This document shows, in pieces, positions 1 through 9,612 of a DNA stretch of 64,000 nucleotides (positions are counted from its first letter, which is position 1; the number at the start of each line of letters is the position of its first letter). Position numbers and translations under genes: made by a program. This DNA comes from Rhodospirillales bacterium (lineage in GTDB: Bacteria > Pseudomonadota > Alphaproteobacteria > JAJFIK01). The stretch covers positions 1 to 64,000 of the forward strand of contig JAJFIK010000082.1 in the NCBI GenBank assembly GCA_021775005.1. The letters are read 5' to 3'. The notes beneath the pieces are model-generated. The model made no database searches. It was not told the origin of the DNA and saw nothing but the letters and a program-made list of their open reading frames with translations.

Positions 1-2
1 CC

Positions 3-545
3 GTTTCGACGCAACAGGCGGGCCACAGCATCAATTATTTCTTTGCGCGTCTGTCCCTGGCCAACATTCAGTCCATGATTGGCGGCACCGCCCTCGCGCT
101 CATACTGATTTCAATCATCGTGCTTACTACTTTGCGTGACACGCGTCTGGGTGTGGTCAGCCTAATTGCCAATATGCTGCCACCCCTCGCAGGTTTCGGT
201 ATCTGGGGCTACACTGTCGGGGAAGTGGGGCTGGCGTCATCTGTGGTCGCAGCCATGACCTTCGGCATTGTGGTGGACGATACCATTCACTTCCTCTTGC
301 GATTTAAGAAAGAAGTTGAACGCGGGGTGGCCGAACGCGAAGCTGTGCGGATCGCCTATGTTTCCGTTGGCCGGGCCATGATCATTACCAGCCTTGCCCT
401 CACCGCCGGTTTCCTTCTGTTGATGGCCTCAGGGTTTGAGATCAACTCCAGCTTGGGATTGTTCACCAGCATTATCGTTATGTCGGCCCTGGTGCTCGAC
501 CTGACGCTAGTCCCCGCCATGCTGCTGGCGTTGCGCCGAAACTAG
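3..545 (+). CDS. RND/MMPL-family exporter, C-terminal part (5' end outside window)
   Basis: The reading frame is open from base 3 and ends at a stop at 543-545, so this is the last ~180 residues of a larger membrane protein. The visible part has four to five hydrophobic segments, and the stretch GIVVDDTIHFLLRF followed by an arginine- and glutamate-rich loop is the typical TM4/TM10-type signature of RND superfamily exporters of the MMPL/hopanoid-transporter kind. An internal ATG at 75 is probably not the true start because the upstream codons are also protein-like. Substrate cannot be told from the fragment. Confidence 0.75.
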   Translation, partial: VSTQQAGHSINYFFARLSLANIQSMIGGTALALILISIIVLTTLRDTRLGVVSLIANMLPPLAGFGIWGYTVGEVGLASSVVAAMTFGIVVDDTIHFLLRFKKEVERGVAEREAVRIAYVSVGRAMIITSLALTAGFLLLMASGFEINSSLGLFTSIIVMSALVLDLTLVPAMLLALRRN

Positions 546-605
546 GCCAAAAAGAATGGCCCTGCCGCTCGACAAGAGTAGCAGGGCCAGACGTCGCAGG
601 TGGAG

Positions 606-1304
606 TTAGTAACCGCGCCGCCCATGCCGATCATCGCGATCACTCCGATCATGCCTGTTATCGCGATCGTTCCGATCATGCCGATCATTACGATCATGAC
701 GGCGGTCGCCGCGGCGATTGCTCCGACGGCTGTCATGCCGATAATCGTGGCGATTGTTGTAATCACCGTGGTTCGCATTTTGCCCATGCTGACCATAGTG
801 ACTGCCACGACCACGATGATTTCCGCGGCGACCGTCATGGCGATAGTGACGATTGTTGCGGTATTGATGCCGCTGGCGTTCGTACCAGTTGTTGTCATAG
901 CGATAGCTGCGGTGGCGATAGCGACGGTCCCTATCGTAGTCACTGATATAGAAGAAAAAGTCGAAAATCGGAATACTTACGCTGCTGTGACTATAATTTC
1001 TTCGGCGGCGGTCTGATTGATAAAGGTAACGCGCCGATACCCAGCCGGTGTACCCGTAGTAGTCCACCTCGCACCAGCTACGACCCGGCGTGCAGTGGAG
1101 GACTTCCACATAGTCACCGTAGGGTATCACATCAATGACTTGGTATTGCGTGCTGGGTCCATATCTCAAGTTGAGATCATTGGAGACATAGGCGTCAGCT
1201 GCTTCGGCCGTAGAGGGCACAGCAAATCCGCTTGCAACAAATGCAATGGCGGCAACGGCAAAGGTCATCGCCGTTCGCCGTACGATATGGTGTGTCTGTT
1301 CCAT
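606..1304 (-). CDS. Secreted SH3b-domain protein with Arg/His/Asp-rich repetitive tail
   Basis: A 232-residue protein with a signal peptide (hydrophobic run to about residue 36, ending ...STAEA). Residues ~38-95 form a bacterial SH3 domain (YVSNDLNLRYGPST... GYTGWVSARYL), the type often found in cell-wall-associated or periplasmic proteins. From ~100 on the chain is low complexity, made of Arg, His, Asp, Asn, Tyr and Gly with near-tandem RHDRNDR units, so likely disordered and strongly charged. Stand-alone monocistronic gene facing the end of the exporter at 545. Function is not known; binding to peptidoglycan is inferred only from the SH3b fold. Confidence 0.8.
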   Translation of the reverse strand: MEQTHHIVRRTAMTFAVAAIAFVASGFAVPSTAEAADAYVSNDLNLRYGPSTQYQVIDVIPYGDYVEVLHCTPGRSWCEVDYYGYTGWVSARYLYQSDRRRRNYSHSSVSIPIFDFFFYISDYDRDRRYRHRSYRYDNNWYERQRHQYRNNRHYRHDGRRGNHRGRGSHYGQHGQNANHGDYNNRHDYRHDSRRSNRRGDRRHDRNDRHDRNDRDNRHDRSDRDDRHGRRGY

Positions 1305-1480
1305 TTTGCTTTTTCCTACAACAAGGAGAAAGCCCCGCCTGAAGATCCATTAAGGATTAGCAAACCCAATCTGAACTGAAACTGAATACGTTCAAAAAGT
1401 GCAGCGATTTCATGGGCTTGTTCATGTAGATGAATGAAATTCTCGCTGGGGTGGTTTTCAGCACGGCTCCGGCGCGCGGT

Positions 1481-1645
1481 TCAGTTGTCCGGCCCCATCT
1501 CATCCAGGTCATCATCCAGCAAGATGCGCCGCGCGTTGCCTTCGGGATCATCAAACTGCCCCGTGCGTACGGCCCAGAAGAACCCAAGCAGGCCGACAAG
1601 ACCCAAAAATAAGGCGGCGGGAATGAGTATTACTAAGATCGTCAT
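1481..1645 (-). CDS. ccoS: cbb3 oxidase maturation protein CcoS
   Basis: A 54-residue protein read directly from the minus strand: one N-terminal membrane helix (MTILVILIPAALFLGL) and a short acidic tail with the FDDPEGNARRILLDDD pattern typical of CcoS. Its ATG overlaps the ccoI stop by 4 nt (ATGA), which indicates translational coupling. CcoS is needed for cofactor insertion into cbb3 oxidase in Rhodobacter. It closes the ccoNOQPGHIS series and is short enough to be missed by length cut-offs. Confidence 0.9.
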   Translation of the reverse strand: MTILVILIPAALFLGLVGLLGFFWAVRTGQFDDPEGNARRILLDDDLDEMGPDN

Positions 1646-3816
1646 GAAGCCCGCCACCGCGCCAGATTGAGTCGCAGCGCGTTGAGGGTCACGACAATGG
1701 ACGATCCTGACATGGCAAGGGCAGCAATCAGCGGCGTCACAAATCCAGCCACCGCCAGGGGGATCGCGATCACGTTATAGGCAAGCGCAAGGCTGAAATT
1801 CTGCAGCACCAAACGGCGCGCCATTGTCGCCGTGCGAATGCTATAGGGAACGGCGCTGAGCCCTTCTCCCTGAAAGACAAAATCAGCTGCGGCCTGGCTG
1901 ATGTCGGCTGCCGTAGACGGAGAAAGTGAGGCATGTGCTGCCGCCAGCGACGGCGCATCGTTCAAACCATCGCCGACCATAAGAACTTTATGCCCTTGGG
2001 CTTTGAGTGCCTCAAGTCGCGCGATTTTATCGCCAGGTTTGCAACTACTTTGATAGACGCTGATGCCCACCTTACGAGCCACAGCCGCCACGGCGACCTC
2101 CCGATCCCCGGAAAGAAGCTCAACAGGAAATCCCATCCGCGCCAAGTCTTCCACAACCAAGGCCGCGTCGCGGCGCAGTTCATCTTCGAAAGCAAACCGC
2201 GTGCATCTGCCCTCTTGGTCTTGGTAGCAGAGTTCAAGGCCGGGTTGATCGCTTGTCTTACCGCCACACCATTTTGCGTTTCCAAGGCGCATGACGCCGC
2301 GGGGTGTCCGCGCTTCAAGCCCGTTGCCGGGGACCTCAATAACGCCGTCTGCCGCCGGGCCCGGGCCCGCCGCGTCGGCCAACGCCTTGCTGAGCGGGTG
2401 CGAGCTACTACGGGCCAAAGTCGCCGCGCGCGCCAAGACGTCTTTGCTCACACCGTCGCGTGCGAGCTTCGGTACGCCCTTGGTTAGCGTTCCGGTTTTG
2501 TCGAAGACCACATAGTCTATTTCTGCCAGACGCTCGAGACCATCAGCGCTCTTGGCAAAAATTCCGTGTCGGAAAAGCCGCCCCGCTGCCACCACCTGCA
2601 CCACCGGAACCGCAAGGCCAAGGGCGCAGGGGCAGGTAATAATCAAGACAGCAATGGCATTGGTGGCGGCAAAGACCCAACCCACACCGGTAAAAAGCCA
2701 CCACCCCAGGAACGTGGATGCGGCCAGTATATGAACCGCCGGCGCATAGATCGACGCGGCGCGGTCCGCGAGCCGCACATAGCGCGCGCGGGACTGTTCG
2801 GCGGTCTCCATCATGCGAATGATTTCAGAAAGTGTTGAGTGCTCGCTTGACGCCGACGCCCGTACAATAATCGGTGATGAAAGATTTATCGTCGCGCCAA
2901 AGACGCGCTCGCCTGCGCCCACCCGTGCCGGGGTCGTCTCCCCGGTTAAAAGGCTTAAGTCAAACTCAGCCGCCTCTGTCTCAAGATTGCCGTCCACCGG
3001 CACCCGCTCACCCTGGGCCACAAGCAATCGATCACCGGCTCGCACGTCACTTGACGGGATATGGCTGATGGACCCATCAAGACCGATAACCTGCGCTGCC
3101 ATACGTTGAAGCGAGAGAAGCTCATTAGCAGCCGAGCGCGCGCGGTGGCGCATTTGGAAATCCAGATAGCGACCAATGAGCAAGAAGAACAGCAGCATGA
3201 CCGCCGCATCAAAGTAAGTATGGTCGCCACCAGCACGCACTTCAAAAATGCTCAAGAGCGAAGCCAGGATCACCGCCAATGATATCGGCACGTCCATATT
3301 GAGACGCCCGCCCCGCAGGGCCTTCCACGCCGAAACAAAGAACACGCGGCCCGAGAACACTACCGCCGGCAAGGCAATGATCGCCGAGACCCAGTGAAGC
3401 AGGTCGCGGGTGGCGGGCATCATCTCTACGCCAGCCCAGACCGCGACCGAAAGCAGCATCACATTAGCGGCTGCAAACCCCGCCACCGCCAACGCCAACA
3501 AAAGTCGCCGCGACTCCCGCTCATCGGGGGACAAGTCAAAATCGGTATCAATCGGTCGCGCCTCAAACCCCAAGTCCTTCAGGGTTTGATCGATAAGGGT
3601 CGGCGTTGTATCACCGTCAGCCCAGGCAACATGCAGGCGCCGCGTAGAAAAATTGACCCTGGCTTGTGTCACCCCGGGTAATTTACTGATACCGCCCTCA
3701 ATTGTACGAATGCAGTTGGTGCAGTGAATCCCTTCGACCATCAGATCAAGCCGCGACTCGCCACCGCTATCCTGCTTGACGAACGTGTCAGCGTAACTGG
3801 TCGCTACTCCACCCAT
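1642..3816 (-). CDS. ccoI: Copper-translocating P1B-type ATPase CcoI/FixI
   Basis: A 724-residue ATPase. A heavy-metal-associated domain near the N terminus has the CxxC pair at C32/C35 (GIHCTNC), followed by membrane helices, the TGET actuator motif, the transmembrane CPCALGL copper-site motif, the phosphorylation motif DKTGT, the SSHP nucleotide-binding motif and GDGLNDAP. This is the CcoI/FixI type, a slow copper exporter that supplies periplasmic copper for the CuB centre of cbb3 oxidase. The start overlaps the ccoH stop by 13 nt and the end overlaps ccoS. Confidence 0.96.
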   Translation of the reverse strand: MGGVATSYADTFVKQDSGGESRLDLMVEGIHCTNCIRTIEGGISKLPGVTQARVNFSTRRLHVAWADGDTTPTLIDQTLKDLGFEARPIDTDFDLSPDERESRRLLLALAVAGFAAANVMLLSVAVWAGVEMMPATRDLLHWVSAIIALPAVVFSGRVFFVSAWKALRGGRLNMDVPISLAVILASLLSIFEVRAGGDHTYFDAAVMLLFFLLIGRYLDFQMRHRARSAANELLSLQRMAAQVIGLDGSISHIPSSDVRAGDRLLVAQGERVPVDGNLETEAAEFDLSLLTGETTPARVGAGERVFGATINLSSPIIVRASASSEHSTLSEIIRMMETAEQSRARYVRLADRAASIYAPAVHILAASTFLGWWLFTGVGWVFAATNAIAVLIITCPCALGLAVPVVQVVAAGRLFRHGIFAKSADGLERLAEIDYVVFDKTGTLTKGVPKLARDGVSKDVLARAATLARSSSHPLSKALADAAGPGPAADGVIEVPGNGLEARTPRGVMRLGNAKWCGGKTSDQPGLELCYQDQEGRCTRFAFEDELRRDAALVVEDLARMGFPVELLSGDREVAVAAVARKVGISVYQSSCKPGDKIARLEALKAQGHKVLMVGDGLNDAPSLAAAHASLSPSTAADISQAAADFVFQGEGLSAVPYSIRTATMARRLVLQNFSLALAYNVIAIPLAVAGFVTPLIAALAMSGSSIVVTLNALRLNLARWRAS

Positions 3817-4292
3817 AAATGGCCCTCAAAGGCGAGGCGGCGCTCGCCATCATCCATCACTGTAAAGCGCCCTTGCCAGCGACCGGCATATGGCAGGGCA
3901 ACGGTCGCCCTGTATTGCCCCGGCAGGGTTTCTTGCAACATCACAACTTGGTCCGAACGAGATTCCACAACTCGCCGTAATTCGCCGCTCACCGAAAGCC
4001 CCGTCAGGGGGGCACCGCTTTCATCACTGATGATGATCGAAATCTGGAGCGCGCCGTTTTCACCGGGTTGCGAGGAAAGTTCTGCTGACCATCCCTGCGA
4101 CGCCTGCCGGGCGCGTTCTTCCAATTGACTATTGTAGGCCAAGCCCAAGGTGTAGGCGTCGCCCACATCCACACCGCTGTGGCTGCTCAAAGCCGCAAAG
4201 ACAAAGTACATATTCACCGCAACCACGGTACCAATGCCCCCGACCCCAATCCAGAGAACGTGCCACCCGGTAAATTGACGCGCGTTCGCCAT
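3804..4292 (-). CDS. ccoH: CcoH/FixH family cbb3 assembly protein
   Basis: A 162-residue protein with one N-terminal membrane anchor (TGWHVLWIGVGGIGTVVAVNMYFV) and a periplasmic beta-rich domain. The sequence GLAYN...RARQASQGW after the anchor is typical of FixH. It lies 2 nt after ccoG and overlaps ccoI, so it belongs to the ccoGHIS assembly operon. CcoH interacts stably with the cbb3 complex and is needed for its assembly in studied species. Confidence 0.93.
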   Translation of the reverse strand: MANARQFTGWHVLWIGVGGIGTVVAVNMYFVFAALSSHSGVDVGDAYTLGLAYNSQLEERARQASQGWSAELSSQPGENGALQISIIISDESGAPLTGLSVSGELRRVVESRSDQVVMLQETLPGQYRATVALPYAGRWQGRFTVMDDGERRLAFEGHLWVE

Positions 4293-4294
4293 CC

Positions 4295-5791
4295 CTATCG
4301 TGCCCCCACAACAAAAACAGTTTGAGAGGTGTTCACCGTTCCAACTTCTGTGTTTTCGACGCTGAATGTTACAGGTGACTGGTGCGTGCCTGGCAGTCGC
4401 GCTTCGGGAGCGGTCACATAAATGCGCACGCTGCGAATCTGATCAGGGCCAACTGTGAGCGGCGGCAAAACGTCATAGGTCTGGGGGTCACCAACAAGAT
4501 GCAACTCAGGTGCATCAAGCCCGGCAACGCCCAAAACGAACGTCTGCTCGCGCGGCAACATATTGTAGATCTTGATGGTATAGCCATTGCGCACGGAGCC
4601 ATCAGACAGCTCAACAAAATTTGGTGAGCGATCCCGCAACACGTTGAGTTCCAAATAGTCGCGGGTCAAAAGCCCGTAGAGCATCAATGACCCCACAACC
4701 GTTAGAATAATTGCGTAGGCAACAGTGCGGGGCCGCAAAAAGCGAAACCGCGGCGTCTCCCCTGCGGCCATGCGATTGATGTTCAGGTCCGTATCATAGG
4801 CGATGAGGCCTTTGGGCAGATCCAATTTGTCCATGATCGAATCGCAGGCATCGATGCAGAGCGCACATTGAATGCATTCGAGCTGTAGCCCATCACGAAT
4901 GTCGATGCCCATGGGGCATGAGACGACGCATTGCTGGCAATCGATGCAATGGCCCCTGCCCTCCCATGTATCGCCTTTCTTGTGGGCCCCGCGCGCTTCG
5001 CCGCGGCCCTTGCGGTATGTGACCGCTAGGGTGTCTTCATCGATTAAGGCTGATTGAATGCGCGGCCATGGGCACATGTAGATGCAGACCTGCTCACGCA
5101 TGTGTCCGCCAAACACATAGGTCGTCGCGGTTAGAAGCGCGAAGGAGAAATAGCTTGCCACCGGCGCTTCGCCGCGAGGGAACAACCACAGCAAATCTGG
5201 TGCGTCGTGGAAATAGAAAATCCATGCCCCACCTGTGGCCATGGCGATGAGCAACCAAATTGTGTGCTTGATGGATTTCCTGGCAATCTTATTGCCGGTC
5301 CAGGGCTGGCGGTCGAGCTTCATGCGGGCGTTGCGGTCGCCCTCCACACGGCGCTCCACCCAAATAAACAAGTCCGTCCATACCGTTTGCGGACAGGTAT
5401 AGCCGCACCAGACGCGGCCCAAAAGCGCGGTGGCAAGAAACAAAAACATCGCCGCCAGCACCATGAGCCCGGTGAGGTAGTAAATCTCCTGTGGCCAAAT
5501 TTCGATGAAAAAGAAATAGAACCGCGGCGCGGCAAAATCGATCAATACCGCCTGATCGGGAAGATCGCCCCCTCGGTCCCACCGAATCCATGGCGTGATG
5601 TAGTAAACCCCAAGGGTGGCCCACATGATGAACCACTTGAAGTTCCGAAAGAACCCCGCGACACGCTTGGGGTATATGGCCTCGCGCGCTTTATAGAGCG
5701 AACCAAGGGCGGCCGCATTGACAGCTTCCACGTCGTGGCGTTCTACGCCCGGCGCAGCCTCCGTCTTCGCCTTCACGTCGGCGACGTCCAT
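4295..5791 (-). CDS. ccoG: CcoG/FixG polyferredoxin, cbb3 oxidase assembly
   Basis: A 498-residue membrane protein with about five helices, the CGYTCPQTVW motif in the NapH-like part, and two ferredoxin-type cluster motifs (CIDCQQCVVSCPMG and CIQCALCIDACD) in the middle, then a last helix and a C-terminal Ig-like FixG domain (~residues 380-498). In Rhodobacter CcoG works as a cupric reductase in copper delivery to cbb3. It begins 23 nt after the ccoP stop and precedes ccoH by 2 nt. Confidence 0.96.
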   Translation of the reverse strand: MDVADVKAKTEAAPGVERHDVEAVNAAALGSLYKAREAIYPKRVAGFFRNFKWFIMWATLGVYYITPWIRWDRGGDLPDQAVLIDFAAPRFYFFFIEIWPQEIYYLTGLMVLAAMFLFLATALLGRVWCGYTCPQTVWTDLFIWVERRVEGDRNARMKLDRQPWTGNKIARKSIKHTIWLLIAMATGGAWIFYFHDAPDLLWLFPRGEAPVASYFSFALLTATTYVFGGHMREQVCIYMCPWPRIQSALIDEDTLAVTYRKGRGEARGAHKKGDTWEGRGHCIDCQQCVVSCPMGIDIRDGLQLECIQCALCIDACDSIMDKLDLPKGLIAYDTDLNINRMAAGETPRFRFLRPRTVAYAIILTVVGSLMLYGLLTRDYLELNVLRDRSPNFVELSDGSVRNGYTIKIYNMLPREQTFVLGVAGLDAPELHLVGDPQTYDVLPPLTVGPDQIRSVRIYVTAPEARLPGTHQSPVTFSVENTEVGTVNTSQTVFVVGAR

Positions 5792-5814
5792 TTGCGTTTG
5801 TCCTTAACTGGCCA

Positions 5815-6708
5815 TTATTCTGTGGCGCTGACCGTTTCTTCTTCACCGCCCCCAAGGGAATGTACATAGACCGCCAGGGCGCGCACGGTAATGGGGTCAA
5901 GGCGTGTTTCCCATGCGGGCATAACGCCGTAGCGGCTGAAAGATATTGTCTCGATGATAGTGGTCCGATCTCCGCCATAGAGCCAGTCCCTGTCGCTAAG
6001 ATTAGGTGCGCCTTGGGCTTGATCGCCGAGCCCCTGCTCCCCATGGCAACTAGCGCAATGAAGCGCAAACAAGGAAGACGCGCGATTGATCGCGTCAAAT
6101 TCGCCACCCGACCCGCTGAGAGACATGACAAAGTCCGCCAAGTCACCCACTTGATCGTCGGTCAATATGCCGTCGGACAGAAATGCCGGCATTTGCGAAA
6201 AGCGGGTTTGGTCATGATCCGCGCGAATACCGAAGCGAATGGTTTGGCGAATTTCGTCCAACGTCCCACCCCATAGCCAAACATCATCATGGAGATAGGG
6301 ATATCCGGCGATACGCTGGGATCCGCGGCCGTGGCAGGTGGCGCAATTGTCGCCAAAGGCCGCTTCACCTGCCGCAAGACCATATTCCAGTAGCGATGTG
6401 TCAGAGCGAATTTGTTCCATCGAGGAGTCGCCCAATCCCGCACCGCGCTCCACACGCTCTAACCGTGCGGCATTGACCGCTGCTTCCACATTGACCCGGT
6501 CAGATTGATTGAGAGTTCCCGCCGTGTAGCTGCTCACCAGCGGAAAGGTTGGCATGATCACAAAATAAATGATTGCAACAATGATCGTTGCGTAGAAAAT
6601 CCACAACCACCAGAGCGGTAGCGGATTGTTCAGTTCCTTGATGCCATCCCATTCATGGCCCGTAGTTCCGACGCTGGCATCCTTTTGCTCATTCGATGGA
6701 TCAGTCAT
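5815..6708 (-). CDS. ccoP: cbb3 cytochrome c oxidase subunit III, diheme CcoP
   Basis: A 297-residue protein from the ATG at 6708 (MTDPSNEQK); a longer reading to 6750 is possible but would overlap most of the ccoQ end. One N-terminal helix (residues ~32-52, LWWLWIFYATIIVAIIYFV) anchors two cytochrome c domains with heme motifs CATCH (C122, C125, H126) and CASCH (C218, C221, H222). It passes electrons from cytochrome c to CcoO. The start overlaps the ccoQ stop by 8 nt. Confidence 0.95.
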   Translation of the reverse strand: MTDPSNEQKDASVGTTGHEWDGIKELNNPLPLWWLWIFYATIIVAIIYFVIMPTFPLVSSYTAGTLNQSDRVNVEAAVNAARLERVERGAGLGDSSMEQIRSDTSLLEYGLAAGEAAFGDNCATCHGRGSQRIAGYPYLHDDVWLWGGTLDEIRQTIRFGIRADHDQTRFSQMPAFLSDGILTDDQVGDLADFVMSLSGSGGEFDAINRASSLFALHCASCHGEQGLGDQAQGAPNLSDRDWLYGGDRTTIIETISFSRYGVMPAWETRLDPITVRALAVYVHSLGGGEEETVSATE

Positions 6709-6862
6709 TGAGCTCTTCCTCCCGCAGCGGAATTTGTGCGGCCTCGTCAAAGGTCTTTTGGGATTTGGGGTTCAGGGCATAAACCAGCACGCCCAGGAAC
6801 ATGATCACAAAGTAAACGATGCCCCAGGTGGCGGCGAAATCTGCAACACTATCGTAATTCAT
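6701..6862 (-). CDS. ccoQ: cbb3 oxidase small subunit CcoQ
   Basis: A 53-residue protein beginning MNYDSVADFAATWG, with one membrane helix (IVYFVIMFLGVLVYALNP) and a short charged tail ending EEELND. The start at 6862 is preferred over an upstream ATG at 6901 because the latter lies inside the end of ccoO and adds non-conserved residues. CcoQ stabilises the core oxidase. Tightly packed between ccoO and ccoP. Confidence 0.92.
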   Translation of the reverse strand: MNYDSVADFAATWGIVYFVIMFLGVLVYALNPKSQKTFDEAAQIPLREEELND

Positions 6863-6875
6863 CTCTCGCCCTCCC

Positions 6876-7601
6876 CTAGCGCCGGTTTTCTTCGACGTCA
6901 TAGCCGTCGAAATCGACCATGGTGCCGAGCACCTGCAGATAGGCGATCAAGGCATCCAACTCGGTAATCCGCTCAGGGTCGCCATCAAAGTCGCGTACTT
7001 GCGCATTGGGATAGCGATCCAGGAACGCGTCATAATCATCAGAGTCCGGATTGGTCTGGGCGCGAAAGTCGATCATTGCCGCGGTAATCATTTCATCTGA
7101 ATAGGGCACGCCCACCATCCGGTTGGCGAACAAGTGATCAGCAATGTCGTCATAGCGAACCTCCCGCGCACCCAAGAACGGGTACCCCGGCATGATCGAT
7201 TCCGGCACCACGGCACGGGGGTCCGTCATGTGATCCTGATGCCAGTCGTCAGAGTATTTGCCGCCCACGCGCGCCAGGTCAGGCCCGATACGCCGTGAGC
7301 CCCATTGGAACGGGTGGTCATACATGCTTTCGGCTGCAAGTGAATAGTGGCCATAGCGTTCCACCTCATCCCGCAAAGGGCGGATCATCTGGCTGTGACA
7401 GACGTAGCAACCTTCACGCACATATATGTTGCGCCCGGCAAGTTCCAGCGGTGTGTAGGGTCGCACGCCTTCGACTTCCTCAATCGTGCTCTCCAGATAA
7501 AACAGCGGGGCGATTTCAATAATGCCGCCGATGGACACCGCAACGAGGATACCCGCCACCAGAACCATGGAGTGACGTTCAAATATTTTGTGCCAATTCA
7601 T
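6876..7601 (-). CDS. ccoO: cbb3 cytochrome c oxidase subunit II, monoheme CcoO
   Basis: A 241-residue protein with an N-terminal helix ([19 protein letters not shown]) and one cytochrome c motif CYVCH (C65, C68, H69), followed by the family sequence [15 protein letters not shown] and [17 protein letters not shown]. It accepts electrons from CcoP and passes them to the heme b site of CcoN. It lies 12 nt downstream of ccoN and 13 nt before ccoQ. Confidence 0.96.
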   Translation of the reverse strand: MNWHKIFERHSMVLVAGILVAVSIGGIIEIAPLFYLESTIEEVEGVRPYTPLELAGRNIYVREGCYVCHSQMIRPLRDEVERYGHYSLAAESMYDHPFQWGSRRIGPDLARVGGKYSDDWHQDHMTDPRAVVPESIMPGYPFLGAREVRYDDIADHLFANRMVGVPYSDEMITAAMIDFRAQTNPDSDDYDAFLDRYPNAQVRDFDGDPERITELDALIAYLQVLGTMVDFDGYDVEENRR

Positions 7602-7613
7602 CTTATCGCCCCC

Positions 7614-9284
7614 CTATTCCGCAGCTGCTGGGATGGCGCGATAAGGGGTCTCCGCGTTTTGCGGCCCCCTTGCAGTCATCCATAAATTGTAGGTCATCAC
7701 AAACACGCCGCTGAGATACAAAATGCCGCCCAAAAGTCGGATCAGATACGGGATCGTCATGGCTTCGGTGGTTTCAATGAACGAGAATTGCAGGAAGCCA
7801 AAGTCCGTATAGGCGCGCCACATGAGCCCTTGCATGATCCCGGCAAACCACATGGAGGTGATGTAGAGCACAATGCCGATGGTCGCGATCCAGAAATGGA
7901 ACTCCACCAATTTATTGGAATAGAGTTCTTTCTTGCCCCAGAGCCACGGCACAAGGCAGTAAATTGCGCCAAAGCTGATAAAGCCCACCCACCCCAGCGT
8001 GCCGGAATGCACATGGCCAATATTCCAGTCGGTATAGTGCGACAGCGCGTTCACTTCGCGGATCGCCATCACTGGGCCTTCAAAGGTCGACATGGTGTAG
8101 AACGCGAGTGCCACGATCATCATGCGAATCACGGGATCGGTGCGGATTTTGTCCCACGCACCAGAGAGCGTCATGACCCCGTTGATGGCCCCGCCCCAGC
8201 TTGGCATCCACAGCATGATTGAGAAGGTCATGCCCAGGGTCTGCGCCCATTGCGGCAGCGCCGTGTAATGAAGGTGGTGCGGCCCCGCCCAAATATAGAT
8301 GAAGATCAGCGACCAAAAGTGCACGATAGAAAGGCGGTAGGAATAGATCGGCCGCTCAGCACGTTTGGGAATGAAGTAGTACATGATCCCCAAAAACCCG
8401 GCAGTGAGGAAAAAGCCCACGGCATTGTGGCCGTACCACCATTGCGTCAGGGCGTCCTGCACCCCGGCAAACAGTGAATAGCTCTTCGATCCCAAGAGAG
8501 ATACCGGCATCGCCAAGTTGTTGACAATGTGGAGCATGGCGACGGTGACAATGAAGGCGAGATAGAACCAATTGGCTACATAAACGTGTGGTTCTTTGCG
8601 CTTCCAGATCGTGCCCAGAAAGACGATCAAATAGGCCACCCAAACTAAAGTCAGCCAGATATCCACATACCATTCCGGCTCCGCATACTCTTTGCTTTGC
8701 GTCACACCGAGCAAATAGCCCGTCGCCGCCAGCACGATGAAAAGCTGATACCCCCAGAAAACAAACCATGGCAGCACATCACCGAAAAGGCGCGCATGGC
8801 AGGTCCGCTGTACCACATAAAACGAAGTGGTCATGAGTACCGTGCCGCCGAAAGCAAAGATCACCGCAGAGGTGTGAAGCGGACGCAAGCGCCCGAAATT
8901 CGTCCACGGCAAGTGCAGGTTCAACTCAGGAAAACTGAGCTGCGATGCAATCACAACGCCAACGGTCATCCCCACCAGGCCCCAGAACATGGACATGATA
9001 ACGCCCGCTTTGACGATAGAGAGATTGTAACCCTTCGCCGCGCCACCAACTGCGGCGGCAGGATTCTGGAAATAGTTTCCATAGCGCGAAAGCAAAGCAA
9101 TACCAGCGGCACCGGCGGCGAACACAAAGATTGTGCCGTGAACCCGCATGGTAAAGTCCGTGCCGTTGTCTGCCAATATCAGACCAATGATGGCAAAAAC
9201 CAAAACGCAAACCAGCGTCAAGCCAATACGCAACATGAGATTTGCATCAGACGGCGCGCTGGCTGCATTGCTCGAGTGGTTCAT
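7614..9284 (-). CDS. ccoN: cbb3 cytochrome c oxidase subunit I, catalytic CcoN
   Basis: A 556-residue heme-copper oxidase with about 14 membrane segments. Visible landmarks are [14 protein letters not shown] (low-spin heme His region), [18 protein letters not shown] (CuB ligand region) and [17 protein letters not shown], then [12 protein letters not shown] near the end of the heme region. It reduces oxygen with high affinity and pumps protons across the inner membrane. It is the first gene of the ccoNOQP operon; the 328 bp upstream carry only weak Fnr-like half sites (see 9546-9602). Confidence 0.97.
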   Translation of the reverse strand: MNHSSNAASAPSDANLMLRIGLTLVCVLVFAIIGLILADNGTDFTMRVHGTIFVFAAGAAGIALLSRYGNYFQNPAAAVGGAAKGYNLSIVKAGVIMSMFWGLVGMTVGVVIASQLSFPELNLHLPWTNFGRLRPLHTSAVIFAFGGTVLMTTSFYVVQRTCHARLFGDVLPWFVFWGYQLFIVLAATGYLLGVTQSKEYAEPEWYVDIWLTLVWVAYLIVFLGTIWKRKEPHVYVANWFYLAFIVTVAMLHIVNNLAMPVSLLGSKSYSLFAGVQDALTQWWYGHNAVGFFLTAGFLGIMYYFIPKRAERPIYSYRLSIVHFWSLIFIYIWAGPHHLHYTALPQWAQTLGMTFSIMLWMPSWGGAINGVMTLSGAWDKIRTDPVIRMMIVALAFYTMSTFEGPVMAIREVNALSHYTDWNIGHVHSGTLGWVGFISFGAIYCLVPWLWGKKELYSNKLVEFHFWIATIGIVLYITSMWFAGIMQGLMWRAYTDFGFLQFSFIETTEAMTIPYLIRLLGGILYLSGVFVMTYNLWMTARGPQNAETPYRAIPAAAE

Positions 9285-9612
9285 TTGTCCCCCCAGGGTA
9301 GACGGGTCACCGAGGCAAAACGCCCAAATGACACCATTGCGGCGAATCGCTTCGCCACACTGATTATGGGCGGAAATCTAGCGACCTTGGAGGGCTGGGT
9401 CGAAGCTCCAAATTGCCGCAGTTTCCCTGGGGAAATCAGATTGAACTGCGAATGCGAACCATTCACGGCTAGCTCAAATGCCTCTCGACTGGCACCAAAA
9501 CCCCATAGCGGCGCTACCTATCAACTCTCTAAGGTGTCGCCATGGCGTAACTCGAATCAAGCGTGACAAATTTTTATCACATAACCGTTTGATTTCATTG
9601 AAGTTATGAACT
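9285..9612. promoter_or_regulatory. Intergenic region upstream of ccoN; weak Fnr/FixK-like half sites
   Basis: No convincing gene is seen here. Reading toward ccoN, an imperfect Fnr-type element TTGAT-N4-TTGAA lies at 9589-9602 and a perfect half site ATCAA (TTGAT on the minus strand) at 9556-9560. Neither is a full TTGAT-N4-ATCAA dyad. An oxygen-responsive promoter for ccoNOQP is expected by family precedent, so these are candidates only. The LCCL gene converges toward this region from the right with its stop at 9613. Confidence 0.3.

Noticed and set aside
600-960. CRISPR-like short repeats
   Set aside because: The repeats are irregular, without constant spacers, and encode the low-complexity tail of the SH3b protein.
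600-1016. Plus-strand frame rich in Ile, Met, Val and Ala opposite the SH3b gene
   Set aside because: It is the mirror of the Arg/His/Asp-rich repeat tail; no start signal and no family likeness.
9281-9466. Minus-strand 61-codon frame upstream of ccoN
   Set aside because: Overlaps the ccoN start, has biased Ser/Arg/Pro content and no RBS or family.
8697-9566. 289-codon plus-strand frame opposite ccoN
   Set aside because: Rich in His, Arg and Gln, antisense to a strongly conserved oxidase gene; no RBS.
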